Source: Phalacrocorax aristotelis (taxonomy: Eukaryota > Chordata > Aves > Suliformes > Phalacrocoracidae). Taken from it: 64,000 nt of DNA. The DNA is taken from positions 7,563,638-7,627,637 of the forward strand of contig NC_134283.1 in the NCBI RefSeq assembly GCF_949628215.1, in the 5' to 3' direction. The stretch's first letter is position 1, and the number at the start of each line of letters is the position of its first letter. A program made the position numbers and the translations under genes. Below are positions 39,615-54,632 of the stretch, piece by piece. The notes under the pieces were generated by a model. The model saw only the letters and a list, made by a program, of their open reading frames with translations. It ran no database searches and was not told where the DNA came from.

Positions 39615-42600
39615 CTTTTTATAGTAATTTTAACAGGTAAACAGATAAATGAGGAAACAGGACTGAAAAATCCTAATGCCGTTTCCACCTGGAGAAGTAG
39701 TTCCTTAGACTACAGTTCAGCCACACTAGTGAAGTACTTCAGGTAAGCTTATACTGTTGATAGTGTCATTGTACCCAATATTTATAACAGCGCTAGAGTA
39801 AGCGTTCTAGTTTTAAGACTTATTTATTGCATCTGTGCTGTATTTCACAGTCCTGGAAGGTAACTGAAAAACAAGTATTTGCTGACACGGTGTTATTACA
39901 GAAGAGCACTGACCGTGCCATCCTGTTTCTTAGGGGCTTTCAAGGAGTATTGTCTTAATTTCCAATGTGGTTTTCAATAATATTCAGCTAAATATTAGAT
40001 AAAGGTGATTCTGGACACAAAATTAATGTAAACCTTGCGTGGCAAACCTTCATAGTTGAAACTGAGACAAAAGATTCTTCAGCGCTCCAGCCTTTTGAGA
40101 AGTCAGATCTGGTCCAATAGACTCCATGGTTTGTAAGTGCATTTGGAACTTTTGAGGGGAAGAAAGTCAGGAGTCGAGAGGCCACACAGCTTTCGCACAC
40201 TTCTTTCACTGATGCCAAGTCTGCGTGGTAAGAGACATCTTAGCAGCGGGGCAGGACGTGGTTGTAGACTCAAGGTAGACAACATATCTTGTCGCATAAG
40301 GGAAGCATTCATACATTTCTCCCTCTATAAACTGCGCACATGGATTCTAATTTTGATAACTTGTGAAATATCAGGAGTAAGTATTCAGAGAAAGTATATG
40401 AACATGAATTGTAGAACTTGGCCACAGTGGATGTTAGACCTTGAGGTCCCAGCTGGGACTTGGGATCTGTTGTGGGGTCTGCTTACTGCCATGGTGTAAT
40501 CACATCACACAATTGTGATCGCTGTGCATTTCAAAAATTTCTCTGAGACATTGTTAAAGGGCTTTGAAGTCCTGATGAAATGATCTTTTATGTGGAAGCT
40601 TTAGAACATACTAGCTATCTCCCTATGTGACCTAACACAGTTAGATATCCATGTAAACTATAATTTGCTTGATCTTTTGTCCAGTCTAAGAAAAACTGCA
40701 AGAAAATTTGGGCACTCTGGGTAAATGTTTTTCTTTCAGGGTAAAAAGGAAGGGCCACAACTACTTCCTGAGCGTGCAGTTTGATTGCCCTTGCTTTGAG
40801 ATAATTTTGTATCTAAAACCTAGCTGGTCGATATATCAGATAATTTAAATTAAAATTGGAAACCATTTTAGGCAAGAGTTTGGAATGCAGCCAGGAGTCA
40901 CTTTGTGAAATCACAGTACAAGGTGGACTATACAGTGCTGGTATTTGCCTTAATCTGTCAAGAAATAATTCAAAATGCAGTCTACATCTACAGTTAAAAA
41001 TAAAAGTCAAGAAGGGCTAACATGGAGAATGAAGTCAGGAAAAAGGAAATTGAGATTTCTATGGCAATAGGTATTTTGTGCTATACAAATAGAAAAGCCC
41101 TTCTTTTTCTGTTGTGTAAGAAAGAAAAACAGAAACTTTTCTGCTTGATATTTTAATCATGAGCTAAGCAATGTCCTTTCATGGTAGATAACCAGCCAGC
41201 ATCTCTTTAAATGTGGAGATGCTGATTAGTATCTTGAATCTTGGGTAGAGGAGAAGGGGGATTGTGTTACTAAATCAGATCCAAATACCAATACTATCTT
41301 GGTTAAGCTGCAGCATCAGAATTATTTCTGCTGAATGTCACCCAAGTTTCCTCAGAGACCTTGAAATCAGTGGGGTTGTCAGGCCTGTGTAGTCGCAAAA
41401 GATTATGAAAAAAATGAATTTTTCCAGTAAGAGGCCAGACCTCTATAGTCACCTTGAAGTCACCTCCTTAGTAGGAAGATGGAACAGGCCTAAACTACTT
41501 TCAAGTCTTTAGCTGAAGGGTCTAATTTCTTCAGTTCAGAAAAGATAAAGCAGCTGTTGGGTTAATCAAGTCGAAAGAAAAGCAAGAACCTTTCCACAAT
41601 TATTAGCTAGGTTCAGAAAAGATGAATAGTGCTCCAACATTGTAGGATTTTTCTCTTATTTCAATAAATTTTAACAAGGTGGTGGTGGTGGGGGTGTTGA
41701 ACTTGCTGTATTTTGAGAGAGAAGTGTGGGTAGGAACAAGAAGGAATACAGAGAGAAGGCAGTGCCCTGCAGACACACCTAAGCAAAAGAATCTGGTATC
41801 ACTTCATGGGAAGCAAGCACATCAAAAGAGAAATCCATGTGAAGCTGATCAAAAAAGGTTCGTGAGTTACTTTTGAAAATGCATGCCCCATCCGGATAAA
41901 ACATTCCTTTAAGACAGGCAAGAAATCTTTTCAATAGCAGGATGAGTGTTCAGTGGTCCGAGGTATTGCGGGGGAGAACCACCAGGGACACAGACAATAC
42001 TTCTTTTAGTGATGCTCCAGCCTCACAGCTACTGAGACTGACCTCTGCAGGAGGCTTCAAAAGTTATGCAGAAATAATTGAACAGAAGACTGACCAGCAA
42101 GCTTCCCGGATAAGCAGACAGCCGTGAATTTTGTGACCAAAGCCTTCCTCAAATAAACATACAGAGCAAAGTCTTGTCAAATTTTGGAGGGAACTGCCAA
42201 GAATTTTAGCAAAGATTCTGACGGACAGTTACGGTGATCACAGCCCATGCTGCTAGTGAGCAACGTCAGAAATGCAACAACTGAAGTTAAAGGGAAAAGA
42301 GCATTTTAAACATTGAAATAAGAGGAAATTAAGAGGCCTTTAATTGGGAAACTGTGATACAGACACATCAATGTCAAAAACAGTGACAGTACCTTAGCCC
42401 CATCAGGCAGTACTGCTGCACAAGAGACAGAATGGCCCCAGAAGGAATAGGTCCTTGCCAGGCTCTGATTTTTCTGCTGGGTTTCTTTGCCAGAATGAAG
42501 AACAGGAGATTCCTTCATCAGAAAAGAGGCGGTGCTGAGAGGGTTTGTCCAGCCTAACAGCAGCATATCCTTATCCTGAACGTATGTGCTCCTTGACAGA

Positions 42601-45600
42601 ATTACAGGATACGCTTAATGAAATGTACTGATAGTAACTCCCCTTTATCATTGCTTTCTCCTTTGAATTGTGCCATTTAAGAAGAAAGTGCTTGTCCAGT
42701 AGATCTTGTAATACACTATCCAGTGTGTTCAGGATGCCTGTATCACAACCTACATGACATGCATATGCTGCTAATCGGTGACAGAGCTTAAAACAACCCC
42801 TAAGTCACAACTTCCAGTCCTCCTCTTATTGATCTACGCCTGTAATCGATATCATACCTTGCTGAGTTACTTCATATCACCTGAGCTGCTGTAATGGATT
42901 TTGTACATCCACAGATCACCCGATCTGTGAGGTAAACCTCTTTTTCAAGCCGCCCAACACATTGTACCTCACAGCTGGGTAGGAGAAGAGCACACTATTG
43001 GTCCACAAAGAGTCGGGGAAGATTAGCTGTCAGGAACTAACTAACCAATGACAAACCAAGCTGCAAATCATGAAGACAAAGTTTCCAGCAGTTTAGGGTA
43101 TTCTCACTTACCCCTCGTTCAGCTGCTCGCTGCTTATTCTGACAACCTGCTGCAAGGTGTTGCCTCCTCAGCTGGGCTGGTCCAGCTGCTTATGTGGGCA
43201 TGCTGTGAGACACACCAGGGAACTGCTGGGGCTTAAAATGCCCCAGAGTGTCAACCATGGGAAAATAAACATCCATGCAACACGAACTTAGAAGAACGGT
43301 TTCCATACTTTTTCACTCAATGGTCTCTTTCCCAGACCTTTTCATTTCCCATGTGGTACCACAGACCCTCTTCCATAAAATATGTCATGTTATGTGCCAA
43401 GATGAGGACAAGCAAAGGTACAGGATTCCTGCTGTTAAATATTTTCCCCCTCTCTGCAGTTACAAAGCTGCCCTTCAGCCAGGACCGGGCCTGGTGCTGC
43501 AGCTGCTCCTCTACCTTCTGGGCACTTTCCCATCACTCAATACTGGCTTTCAAACTCAAGAGGAGAAGCCTCAGTAAGGTGCACTCCCAAAGGCAAGGAT
43601 AATCTAAAGTGAAAATCACTGCCATAACTTGTGCCACTTTGCTTCTGAGCTTTACAAGAGGAACATCCCCACGAGCACCCACTTTCACGTGCTCTCTAGC
43701 TCCTGACGCTAACTGCAGATGTGCCAGTTGTGCCAAGGAACATGGATTTCTAGCTGTGAATAATTGCCAGACTGTGCTAGGACAGGGATATTCCGGCTGC
43801 ACCTTGTTCAGTGGTAAGCACTGTCACAACGAATCCTAGCTCCCTGTAAATGAAACAATATTCACTTCTGTGAAAAATGATAGTATTTTTATTTCTTGAC
43901 TCAACTATAAACTGCTCTCTTATTCAGATTACAGTGTATTTAACACTGAGCAGTCTGTCATCTACATTATATACTCAGAGGCTCTTCTGAGCATCACCAG
44001 TTTCTTATGATTCTTTATTGACTTATTTTGTAGGTTCTGAACAACTCGCTGTTGTTTCATATTTTGTGGGTTACAAGATGAAATGCCAGCTCTTCTGGAT
44101 GAGCGTGCTTCCAGCCTGAAGCTGACCTCACTAAAATTAAGCTGTGGACACCTATATTAACAACTAAGTCCATTTTTTCCCATTAAAACTACATTCTTTA
44201 ACACTAGTTCTGAGTAGACCAGAGTTTGCTGATTATGTTGGAAAGTATAATGCTTCTGTGTAGAGTCATCGGGTGCCAATGACAACCTATATACTATAGC
44301 AGTTTTGATGAAGTAGTTGTCATGACAACTCAATTAACTACACAAACATACCTGTATGCAGCAGCAGCTCACGTCCTCTGCATCATCTTTACCCCAGCAC
44401 AAAGCATTTTGAGTATACGTGTGAGTGAATCTGTCCCCCAACCCTTTGCCTCTCCTCCTCCCCTCCCAACCAGGCGATGATGAAAACTAGGTACTGCCCA
44501 GCCCTGCTCACTTCTCCTGAGAACCTCAGCCAGGATCTTTCCAGGAGTTTAGCTGCTTCTGACAGTGCAGAAATCAACGTCAAGCCCTTGTCATCTTCCT
44601 CCTCCTCTCACTCCTGTCCATTCTTCCCATGAGGTTGGCTGATTAGGTCACCTTTCCAGAATTGGCTTCTAGTTCTACTGTGGTTAAAGGAAAAAAGGAC
44701 AGTTTATGGGTAAATACACAGTAAACTACCTGCTTGCCAATGGATCTGTTTGTACTTAAAGAACTAGCACAATCAAATATGACTGCTAGCCTGAGGTTGT
44801 CTTTAAATCAACAGGTTTTGGTGACACATGCTTTTATAGAAATATGTAGCATAGCAACTTAAGTTGCTCAAGTAGCTCCACTCATCAAAGATCTATGGGC
44901 TCTGGAATAATTGACATATCTAAGTGAATGCTCAGGTCACAAGTAAGTTTTAATTGCCTTCACTGCAAAAGGAATGTAATGTTGCTTCATAAAGGAATAA
45001 CTGTGCCAGTATCTCCCTCAAAACGCAAAGCACCAAAGAAAAGAATAGATAAAAAAGGAAGGTTCCATGAAAGTTGTTGAGGTTACTGCAAGTTGAGGCC
45101 TTAAATGCAATAGAAAGAACAAATAGCATCCACCTGCAGTCATCTAGTGCCAATGGCTTTTGTTACATTTAAGGACATCAGTTTTAATGTTCCATTTTTT
45201 ACCTACTGTGTATTTATCTGTCAGAAAATATTACTGTGAGGGACTTAAGAATAGCAATAGATAGAGCCCAGGTAGGTAAGGCATAAATGAGAAGGAAGGC
45301 AGACAAGAAATAACAAAACAAAGCACAAAGGTACATGCCATAGTCTTCACAGAGCACCTGATAGACTTCAGCTGTTAGCACCATCATCATTTTCATCCCT
45401 GTAACACCCTGGTAGCGCCCAGGCTGATTTTCGATCCTAAACAAAGCATCAGCTCTATGACAAAGTCCTACTTAGCCCAGGGAAATGTTCAGTGAAACCA
45501 CATTTGAATTTTAAGAGAGGCAAGTGGCCCTTGTCTGGTTTGCATTATTCTGTGCAGACCAGTTTACACTGAGGTGAATTTTATCCAATATTGAGTCTGA

Positions 45601-48202
45601 CAGGAAAGTGGAAATTTTAAAGAATATAACATAGGGTCTCATTCAGGAAAACGTTTAAGCCACTTACTTTTGTCCTTCTTGGGTTTGGTGTTTTTCTAAT
45701 GGGATGCAAGTTCATACCTAAAATTAAACACTAATTTTTTTTTAACAGAGATTTTTTTCTGACTCAAGTGCCTAGTGATTAAACTAGTAAAGTTTTAAAC
45801 CGGCTGGCTCTGTGAGCTTACCTGACATTGCTTTAATTGTAATTTTTAAGAAATTAGAAAAAGGAAATAATTCTACCTTTAATATTTTTCCTGCTTTAAA
45901 AACACATGAATAGAAAATAAGTGCCAACTCCTCCTCAAAACCCCAGCAACAGTCACCCCCAAAATGCCACATAAAGCTTAAATGGTGTATTCTCAAAAGA
46001 TAACATTTCAGTATCACATTTCTGGGCTGTCAGGCTCAATCAGAGAGCGATGGATGAACTAAGTCAGCATTTACTTACGATACAACCCTCACTTTAGGAG
46101 AACAGACATATGTTATGACTGTTTTTGAGGTGCATCTTCCCATTGTACTATTGTGAAAGCTCGAAGCCTAAGGATTAAGTGTGTTGTTCTCAGGCACATA
46201 TACCTGAAAGTCAAGTCGAAGGAATTCAGTCCAGAAAAGGTTTAATTTTACAGAGTGGAAATAAAAGACCGATGATTATTCTGAAGAATTTCAGAAATGT
46301 TATAAGAAATTGTGAAAAGGATTAGTTTTGCTGCCCAGGCTGGTGTGAGGGAATTGGGTGTTCCTCTGGTTTGTCTGCCTTTGCCAGGTAGCCCAGGACT
46401 CGGAGTCCCTGATGGCTGAAAGACACTGACTTCTGTGCAAATGTAAAAGGACTCATGCTGGCAGGCACCTGGGAGAAAATTTGGATTACCAGTACAGTAA
46501 GAGCTCTGGTCCTATTTATCCGATCAGTCTCACTGAAAGCAAGGAAAACTGCAAGCTTTTAAACAAAGCACGCTTTTTGTACTGAATAAAGCTAGAATTT
46601 ACCATGCCTGCTTTTCTGATGGACAACTCCACACAGCAGACGAATCATCAGTATCCCTGGAACTGTACTAATTTCCACCAGCTGCAGATCTGACTCACGG
46701 TGCTTAAATGGGATTGAAATGTCTTTATATCCTGAGCTCCGCAATACATCTCCTGGAACCATATGACTGCCCACCACACAAAACTGTGAACCATCTGTCT
46801 GTCCTGCTTAATAAGCCTTAATGTTTAATAAGTAAATGAAATATTTAATATTTACAGAAATCAGGCTGCAGGCCGTGCAGTTGCCAAGTGCAAAATGGGC
46901 AACAGAACATACACAGCTGCATTTCTGCCTCTGTGGATGTAGCTGAGGAACTCCTCTGATGCCAGCCACTTTCTGAAGTTAATGTTTCTTGATGAGCAAG
47001 CTTCAAGAGCAGCGAGTTTTCCTGTGTTTTTGTTCAGCACAAGGATGCTTATATCTTAAGCAGGGCATTGGGACACGAATGTTGGTATTAATAAACAGGA
47101 TCAATAGTTTAAGCAACTAAGAAACGTTTTTCCCCTCTTTTTGATGTTCCCGTTCATCATCCTCTACCACCCTGTGCTTCTCTCATTGGATTCTAAATTA
47201 ACTTCTTTTTCTTCATTTTCACAACATAAACTGGTAAAAATGCTCACCTAAAACTTTTCAGCTTAGACATCTGTGAATAACCAAATGTTTAAAAGACGCA
47301 ACCTGGAGGACATCAAAAAAGCTTCCTTACTGACAGTTAAGACCCAAGGATGTATCTCAACGTGGCATTTTAGCAGTATTAGATACCAGCCCCCATCTGG
47401 GCTATCTGGGAAGACTAACTAACAACAGTATTCAATAAGGTTTTACTGGAGCATTTATTTTGACTGGTGCTCTTAAATTCAGAGCAATGTTTTATGTAGT
47501 ATGTAAAATAATGTGGTCGTCAGTTATCTTTAGTCAAAACTAGAGTAAATACCACAGCAAATTCTGATAATTAAAATCAGGGTTATAGTTTTATATAACA
47601 GGAATATATTTGGAAGACTGTTCTCAGACCAAAGAGATTTTTTCCTTCTACATGAGAGAAATGTTTTTCCTAGAGAGTGCTCCTTCTTGTTCATTTCTAA
47701 GGCTTAAGAAAACCAATTATCAGTTTGCACGGCTTCACTAAACAGCCATATAATGGACTAGTACGACAGAGTGAACAGAGAGGTTAAAGGACATTTGAGA
47801 CCTGTTATGCATTCGGTCTTGAAGAAAAGCATGAATCCAGGGTTACAGTGTATCTTATGTTGCTCAGCCATTGATGTACAGTCAGTCTGAATGAACTGGA
47901 AGAATATCGTTATTTCTAGCATGTTAGAACAAATTTGAGGACAATTATTTAGTAAACCCATCGTTCCAGATGTCGTAATGTCAGCAAAACAGAAAGTTTA
48001 TGTCGTCAATCATGTGACGCTGAGATCTACGAATATAGTCCCATTCTAAATAGCTATAAATGATGTTGTTTGGGTAACGCTGCCTCTAGCTGCCCCACAG
48101 AACACAACAGCCAGCCTCAGGTAGCTCTAACCAGCGGCTGCCGAGGGTTGCCTGCGCTGGCCTGGAGGCTGAACCAGGCTTGCTCAGCAGCACCTGGGAG
48201 GT

Positions 48203-48217
48203 GGCACCCTCTCGTGG
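48203..48217 (-). promoter_or_regulatory. Candidate CTCF-binding motif
   Basis: The minus strand reads CCACGAGAGGGTGCC, agreeing with about 13 of 15 positions of the CTCF core CCASYAGRKGGCRSY. It lies in a locally GC-rich patch (about 48.08-48.30 kb) of the otherwise AT-rich intergenic region. This is a motif match by eye only. Confidence 0.35.
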
Positions 48218-51200
48218 CGGTACGCTGAGATGCCGGCTGCCCATCCCTTCTCCCCAGATACCCATCCCTTCCTTCACATCGGGCCCCTTTCTACCTCTTT
48301 CATCTTTTGCCCTTACTGGAAGGGAGATCTAACCATAACCCCGGCTAGAGCAACGCCTTGGTGCTTCCCCTCAGCAGATAGATTCTGATTCTTAATCACA
48401 GAACTCCTGTGCTCTTACATCCAAATCATCTCTTTTTTTTTCTCAGTCTTTTTTTGCAGCCTTCTAGAGCTCTGTCCCACTTAACAGGCTCTCATAAAGC
48501 AGTCAATCAGATCAGCTGCCTTTTAGCCCTTTTCAGCCTGCTGATTGTAGAGAATTTGCTCCATCCACTGCACACACCTTTCTTGCTTTCCTCAAGTAAG
48601 GAACAATTTGATGCCAGATGTATAACATCAGCTTCTTTTCCGTTAACAGCATTCCCAGTTCGCCAAGCATTGGTGGGCCTTTGTTTATGTGTTATTAACT
48701 CATCAGCTACTGCATTTCTAATTTAATAGTTAATAGCTAAAATCCACAAATAATGGATTCCGTGTGACTTCCATTTTTAGCAATGAAACCTGCCAATGAA
48801 CTATAGCACTCCCATTTTATTCAGTTTGTTTCCCATAAATATCTGTGAATCAGTACCGTAGATGATCTAAAAAGCCATTGCTCTTAGATTTAGAATTACA
48901 CGCTAATACTTTAAAAACAACTGACAATATATTCTGAACAAACTTGGGCTTATTTGAAAGTACCTGTTATGCTAATATTAAGAAATAAAATAACAAATTG
49001 AAAGATACAAGATAAAATATAATTGAGATAGTATACATTATCAGTTAAAGTAGGTAGGCAGTATAAACTAAAGCCTACAGGGCATGTACGTTGGCACAAC
49101 TCTGCTAAGGTCAATGAAATTATTGTGATTTATGCCAACTACAGATTTGCAGCAATTAAATTATTAGACAAATAAAATAGCTTATTTTTTCTCTAAAATA
49201 GAGAATAAGATAAAATCGATAATAAAATAAACACTATTTAAACATCCTGTTTGTCAACCCCTTCATTGTTTCTATATACAAATCCATCTGTATATAGATT
49301 TACATCACTATGTCTTTAATCCTTCAAACATATATATATAGCTCTTTGCCTGGAATTATTCATATTCGTTTCAACAACTGGATATCTGACTCCTACTGGG
49401 GCTCTGGAGGAGCATTATGATCTACTACAGGGCTCAAAGACAGATTTAGCTTTCCTCTGAAGAACGGGTCCTGACTGATGCCAGTAGTTCTGGATTTTAC
49501 TATAGGCATAAGAGGGGATGCCAGCACTTCATTAAGAACAGCTATGCAAATATTTTAAAGCAGCTGTGCTAGCAGTCAAGCACTGCAGCAGCTGCAGGAC
49601 AAATTGTAGGGGTGTATCTTTAATACAAGAGATGTCCACACTATAATAGAGTGGAGATCAAGACAGACATAGGTCAATAAATGTTCTTGACTCGACAGTC
49701 TAAAGGATTACAGAATTCAGCACGAGAGGAGGTAAATGTGCCCAAAATAATGAGTCTGTTGCTAGCCAGTGAACAATCTTTTCCCTGCAGCACCTTCTGA
49801 CAAACAGAATGATTATTATTCATTAATGCTTCATTATTACTTGGATGCTTTCCTTCCTAGCACAAGTACTTCTCATTTTGAAAACCAAACAAAACCTACC
49901 CTAAATCTGAACTGCTAAGTAACAGGCAACCACACAGTATAGTACATTTCATTAACACCATAACGCATAAAGAGATGTCTGTTGAAATCAGAATCCTGTA
50001 CATTAAGTGAGCATTCTGGCTACAGAATTAGAGCTTCTGCAAGCAATCAAGAACAAGTGCGATTCCTTTTTCTGTCTTATTTCTTAGATTACATTTAGGG
50101 AAGAGGTAAGGTTAGAGGACAGAGGGATTACCTAACGACCCTTTTCACTGTAATTATTTTTTTTTAACTGGAGATGGTTTAACATGTACTGTTGTGAAAA
50201 CTGCATTGCTATGGCAACCTACTAGAAAAAAGAATCACTGTAGCTACATCAGAAACATATTGACATGTAAGCACTCACATGAGGTTTTTCTTCAAAGACA
50301 AAAACACCTCCAGATTTTCTATATACGATTTAGGCATCAGCTGAATATAAATAATCTCCTTTCCTGAATATTTACATTCTTATCTAACTATAACTGCCTT
50401 AACCCTGCATGAACTCTAGCTATGCAAGTGACGTGTTTTAACTGAGCAACATACACTAAACTGCTTGAAATGAAATGAACATTTCTTCCCCCACACAGAA
50501 GCGCTGTAAACTAGTATATATACTATATCCTTTTTTAAAGTAATTTTCATTTTTTTTAGTATGGTTATAATTGTTAAATACCAATTTACATATCCAATAT
50601 ATATAAATATTAAATGTTCACATAAAGGTTAAATACCAAAAGCCTGATTATTCAAGCACTCAAAAATATAGAAATGTTAAATGCTGAATGACTGCACGTT
50701 AACTAAAAGAATGACTAACAACTCACATTGAACTATAGCCACTTATTTTTAGTTAATTTTATATCAGATCAGTGATTTTCTTGTTCTGATACAAGCCTTT
50801 GCACTCATTTTGCTGCCATACTAGCATTACTTACCCCATAAGCTAGAGAATGTGCACTAGAATATATTTTGAATACCTTTTTCAACTGAGCAATGGCCTT
50901 GGTGATTTGTTTGTAAGAAAAAGTGCATAAAACACCTTTTCTGATTGGAAGCTATATTAACTTACCATACTTAGACAAGGCATAAATGCATTTGCAATCA
51001 ATAATTCAAAGCAAAGGAGTCCTTTAAAATCACCACACTCAAAATGAAAGCAGATGCAAATCTATTTTAATAATATTCAGGTATAACACAGGACGAGTAA
51101 GAGAGAACACTGGAACAGCCAGGTCTTGATAAATGCTTTGTTACATGACTTTAAAGACAGATCTGAAAAGGAACTGAGGCACTGTAACACTGCAGCCAAT

Positions 51201-54200
51201 CTGCAAAGCACCTGGCCCACTGAACAAAAAAACCAGGGCCTTTTTCAGATGCTTCACCTTTTGTATACAATACAAGGGAGAGCTAATTGTCCTAGGCTGG
51301 AACCGGTTTAAGTGCAGAATACAGCATTTTCCAATAGGAAATTCTCAGAACAGCACATTTGCTACATCTCTTCCTTTTTAAGTTTACACAGCTTCCCTGC
51401 AGCCCAAGGCCCAGGGAATCCACCTCTTCATGAGTTTGTTCTCACCAAACAAGGCACGGCCACAGTCTTTAAAAACATGAGGTGTGGAGCAGCTGCAGCT
51501 TCCCTTTAATCCAGTATGTAACTACACAGGGCACTTACCCAGGTGGAGTGAAGGCTACACACTTCAGTTCTCTCATACTTCAGAGGTAGTACGCTGAAAA
51601 ATGCCTGTGCCACCAGACTTCACGATACTCTGCTTGGGGCACTCTCCACTCCTTCCCTCTTGAAGGCAGGAAAGAGACTATGAACATGACATGGATTGGT
51701 TAGGAGAGCTGCCTACGTTGGAGAAACTCATGTTCTAGTTTCTGCCTCAAGAGCGGTGGAAGAATTATATCTGAAGATTGCCCAAGGAAACAATTTCACA
51801 CTAGTACATGTGGGACTTGCACAATTACAGTTTTAGTAACAAGCACTTAAATTTCTTTCTTTTTGTGCTCAGAGGAGTTTTTTGGGCACTCAAATCCCAG
51901 ATGGGTATCTAAATAAAGAATGAGTCTTTTGGGTCAAGAAAATACTTACCAAATTTCAAAACTAATGTCAGTAAAATGATGTAGGATGCATGATGTGAAG
52001 CATGAAACCCCAGTGGTTTACTGCAAATCGCTCATTGATTTTTGGTTGGACCTCTGTAAGTTCTGTTTTTCTAGTTCAAATGGTTATTTGATTAAGAAAT
52101 CAACAAGATTTGCATTTGCTAACAGCTGTAGTTGTTGTTGCTCTCCTCACAGTTCCACACAATAACACTTATAAAAAGAGAAATAAAAACGAAGTTTTGA
52201 ATGTGTACAATTTGTGCAATTTCTGTGCCAGATCTGGTTGAGATGAAGAAGAAAAAAGTCCACTGGGAACAGAGGAGGATGGTAAGTTATTATGTCTCCT
52301 GGTACCTGTTTTTGTTTACCAATCAAAGGTCTAATTGCTTTGCTCTATTTTAATTAACAATGTTCTTATTTTAATTAGTTACTTTTCCTGCATACATTAG
52401 TAGTGAGAGAAACCACTGAGGATATGAACAGTATGATGAAGAGTTTAAAGTTAAGCTTTTAAAAATGTTTTAACAATTTCACAAGTGTTTAATAATAAAA
52501 ATAAAGCTATTCTTCATAAATGTGGCTACTGCTTCTCCAAGGATTTCATCCTAGCCAAAAAAAAAAAAGTGTTTTTTTTTCTTTTAACTTAAAAAGTCAA
52601 CTGATATCAAATATAATTAACACAGGCACCAAAAGAGCTAATGTAGGAATAGGAAAGGTTTGATAGTATTTAGATATGCTAAAACGTTCAAGCTGGCTGA
52701 ATCTTTTGAAACATCCCAATGCGACAGCCATTCTGTTAAGACGAATCTCAGTATCATTAGCAATTATCTTTGAAACTTCATGAATTTTCTCTTCTTCCCT
52801 AAGAGAGGCTGGGAAAAGGCAAAAGGTGCCCTATAAATGGAGAACTCATATAGATTGTTTCAATTCCTGCAAAGATTTCAGAACAAAAAATCTTTACGTA
52901 AGTACTTTCATTAACAAGGACAAATGTAGCAACTGTTGTCTTTGTCCTATGAACTATTTGTGACAAATACGCTTACTTCCTCTGTGGGGCGGGTAACAGG
53001 CTTGGTGTACAGGGAGAACAGTAAATGCTCAAGTTCCACATAAAGCCCTGCCTAACATTCCTTTGCGCAGCCTAAGAAGGGTTGGTCTATATGAAACTAA
53101 TAGTAGTATGTTACACAGCTAGTTAGAAAACCACGCACAGTAGTTCATTGTCAAAGTGGCAATTACTAATTGGGATTCTGCAGCAGCCTGTTCTGAGTGT
53201 GCTTACTCTAAGTTGTAAACACAACAGAAAATATATTAATTAAACGTGAGGATAACAGCAAAATGAAATGTCTGAAAAACACGATAGTAGATCATTACAT
53301 TTTGTTTTGAAAAAAACAGGATGTAATTCAATAAGGGCAAATACAAAGTGCCACATTTGATAGGAATAATCAACTGTTCAAACACAGAATGCAATAAATA
53401 CAACTATAGGAACAGTTCGCAGCTTCTTCAGAAAAGGATGAGGCAACTTTAGCGGAAGAAGGGGAATATGAGTCAATATGACCATGCTGCTTCACAAACG
53501 ACAATCACAATGGGATACATAAAACGGAGCTGTGAACTAATCCTGTCCTATCCAACCCAAATAAACGGTTAACTAAAATACTATGACCAGGTTGGATCAT
53601 CACATATTTGATAGGCAGGGCGGGGTGGGGGGGAGGAAAACGGGAGAAGAAGGTTCACCAAAAATTCTGGAAAGCAACAAAAATGACAAGAGATGTACAA
53701 AATGTTATGAAAACATGCCTTACCAAAAAAACCCTGAAGGAACCTGATCATTATGCTGAAGACGCCTTACAAAGACAGAGTGATGTAGTTTTCAGGAGTG
53801 CAGAAAGTAACCAAGGAAACGAGCTATTCACCATTTGCTACACACAGGACAAGAAGCAAGTGCTCCTTGCTACCACTAGTACCTGTTAAGTTAGATGAAC
53901 TTTGTACAGCATGGCTAACGGACTACAATGGGTTGTCCAGGGAAGCTCAAGAAAAAAATTAGGTACTTATGAGAATATCATGTATCTGATTCCATCTTTA
54001 GGTAGCAAGAAATTAGGCTAATTCTTGAGGCCTTTTCCAACCCAGTACTCTGCCAATCTGGTGGTACTTTAATGCCAAAGCAAAAAAGGTTTTTTCAGGT
54101 AGAATACTGTAGTAGAATCCCTACCACGGAATCACCTCTGGGAAGAGACAAATAGTAAGTATTGCACACTTGTAGTGGGGAGAGAAGGCAAAGAGAAACT

Positions 54201-54614
54201 CAGTCCTTGCAAGAAGGTTTGCATTGATTTTAGCCTTGATTTGTTTTGATACACTTCCATCAGCTGAATGCAACTCCAGCATCTTTCTCTTCTTCAGTAA
54301 AAGGTCATGCTGCAGTTACCAACCAAACACAAGCTGATATTGCAGTGCCTAAATGCTATTGTCCTAGTACAGCTGCTGAAGAATGTTATGAATGCAGTTA
54401 TGGGAAGCTAAAAAAATACCTTAGAATTGGGTTTCCTAGAAAATCATAATTAGCTATTTCAAGCCACACTTGGGAAACATTTATTTGTAAAAAGGATGCA
54501 TTTTCTAGACCCGCAGCCAACTTCAAGTATACTACAAAAGGTGGTTAATGTAAAAATCTGACTTCTGTGCAGCTACAGCACAGCTCACAGGAATTGACAG
54601 CAACTTTTTTATCC

Positions 54615-54632
54615 CACTAGCACCCGCTAGTG
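54615..54632. repeat. Short inverted repeat CACTAGC-ACCC-GCTAGTG
   Basis: A perfect 7-bp stem with a 4-nt loop. It is intergenic, with no nearby gene boundary to give it a role. Confidence 0.7.

Noticed and set aside
53600-54065. Possible very old CR1 copy (ggccttttccaacccagt near 54030 resembles the CR1 3' end) and a 93-codon frame at 53608-53889
   Set aside because: The terminal octamers are not convincing and the upstream similarity is too weak by eye. The frame has no recognised domain.
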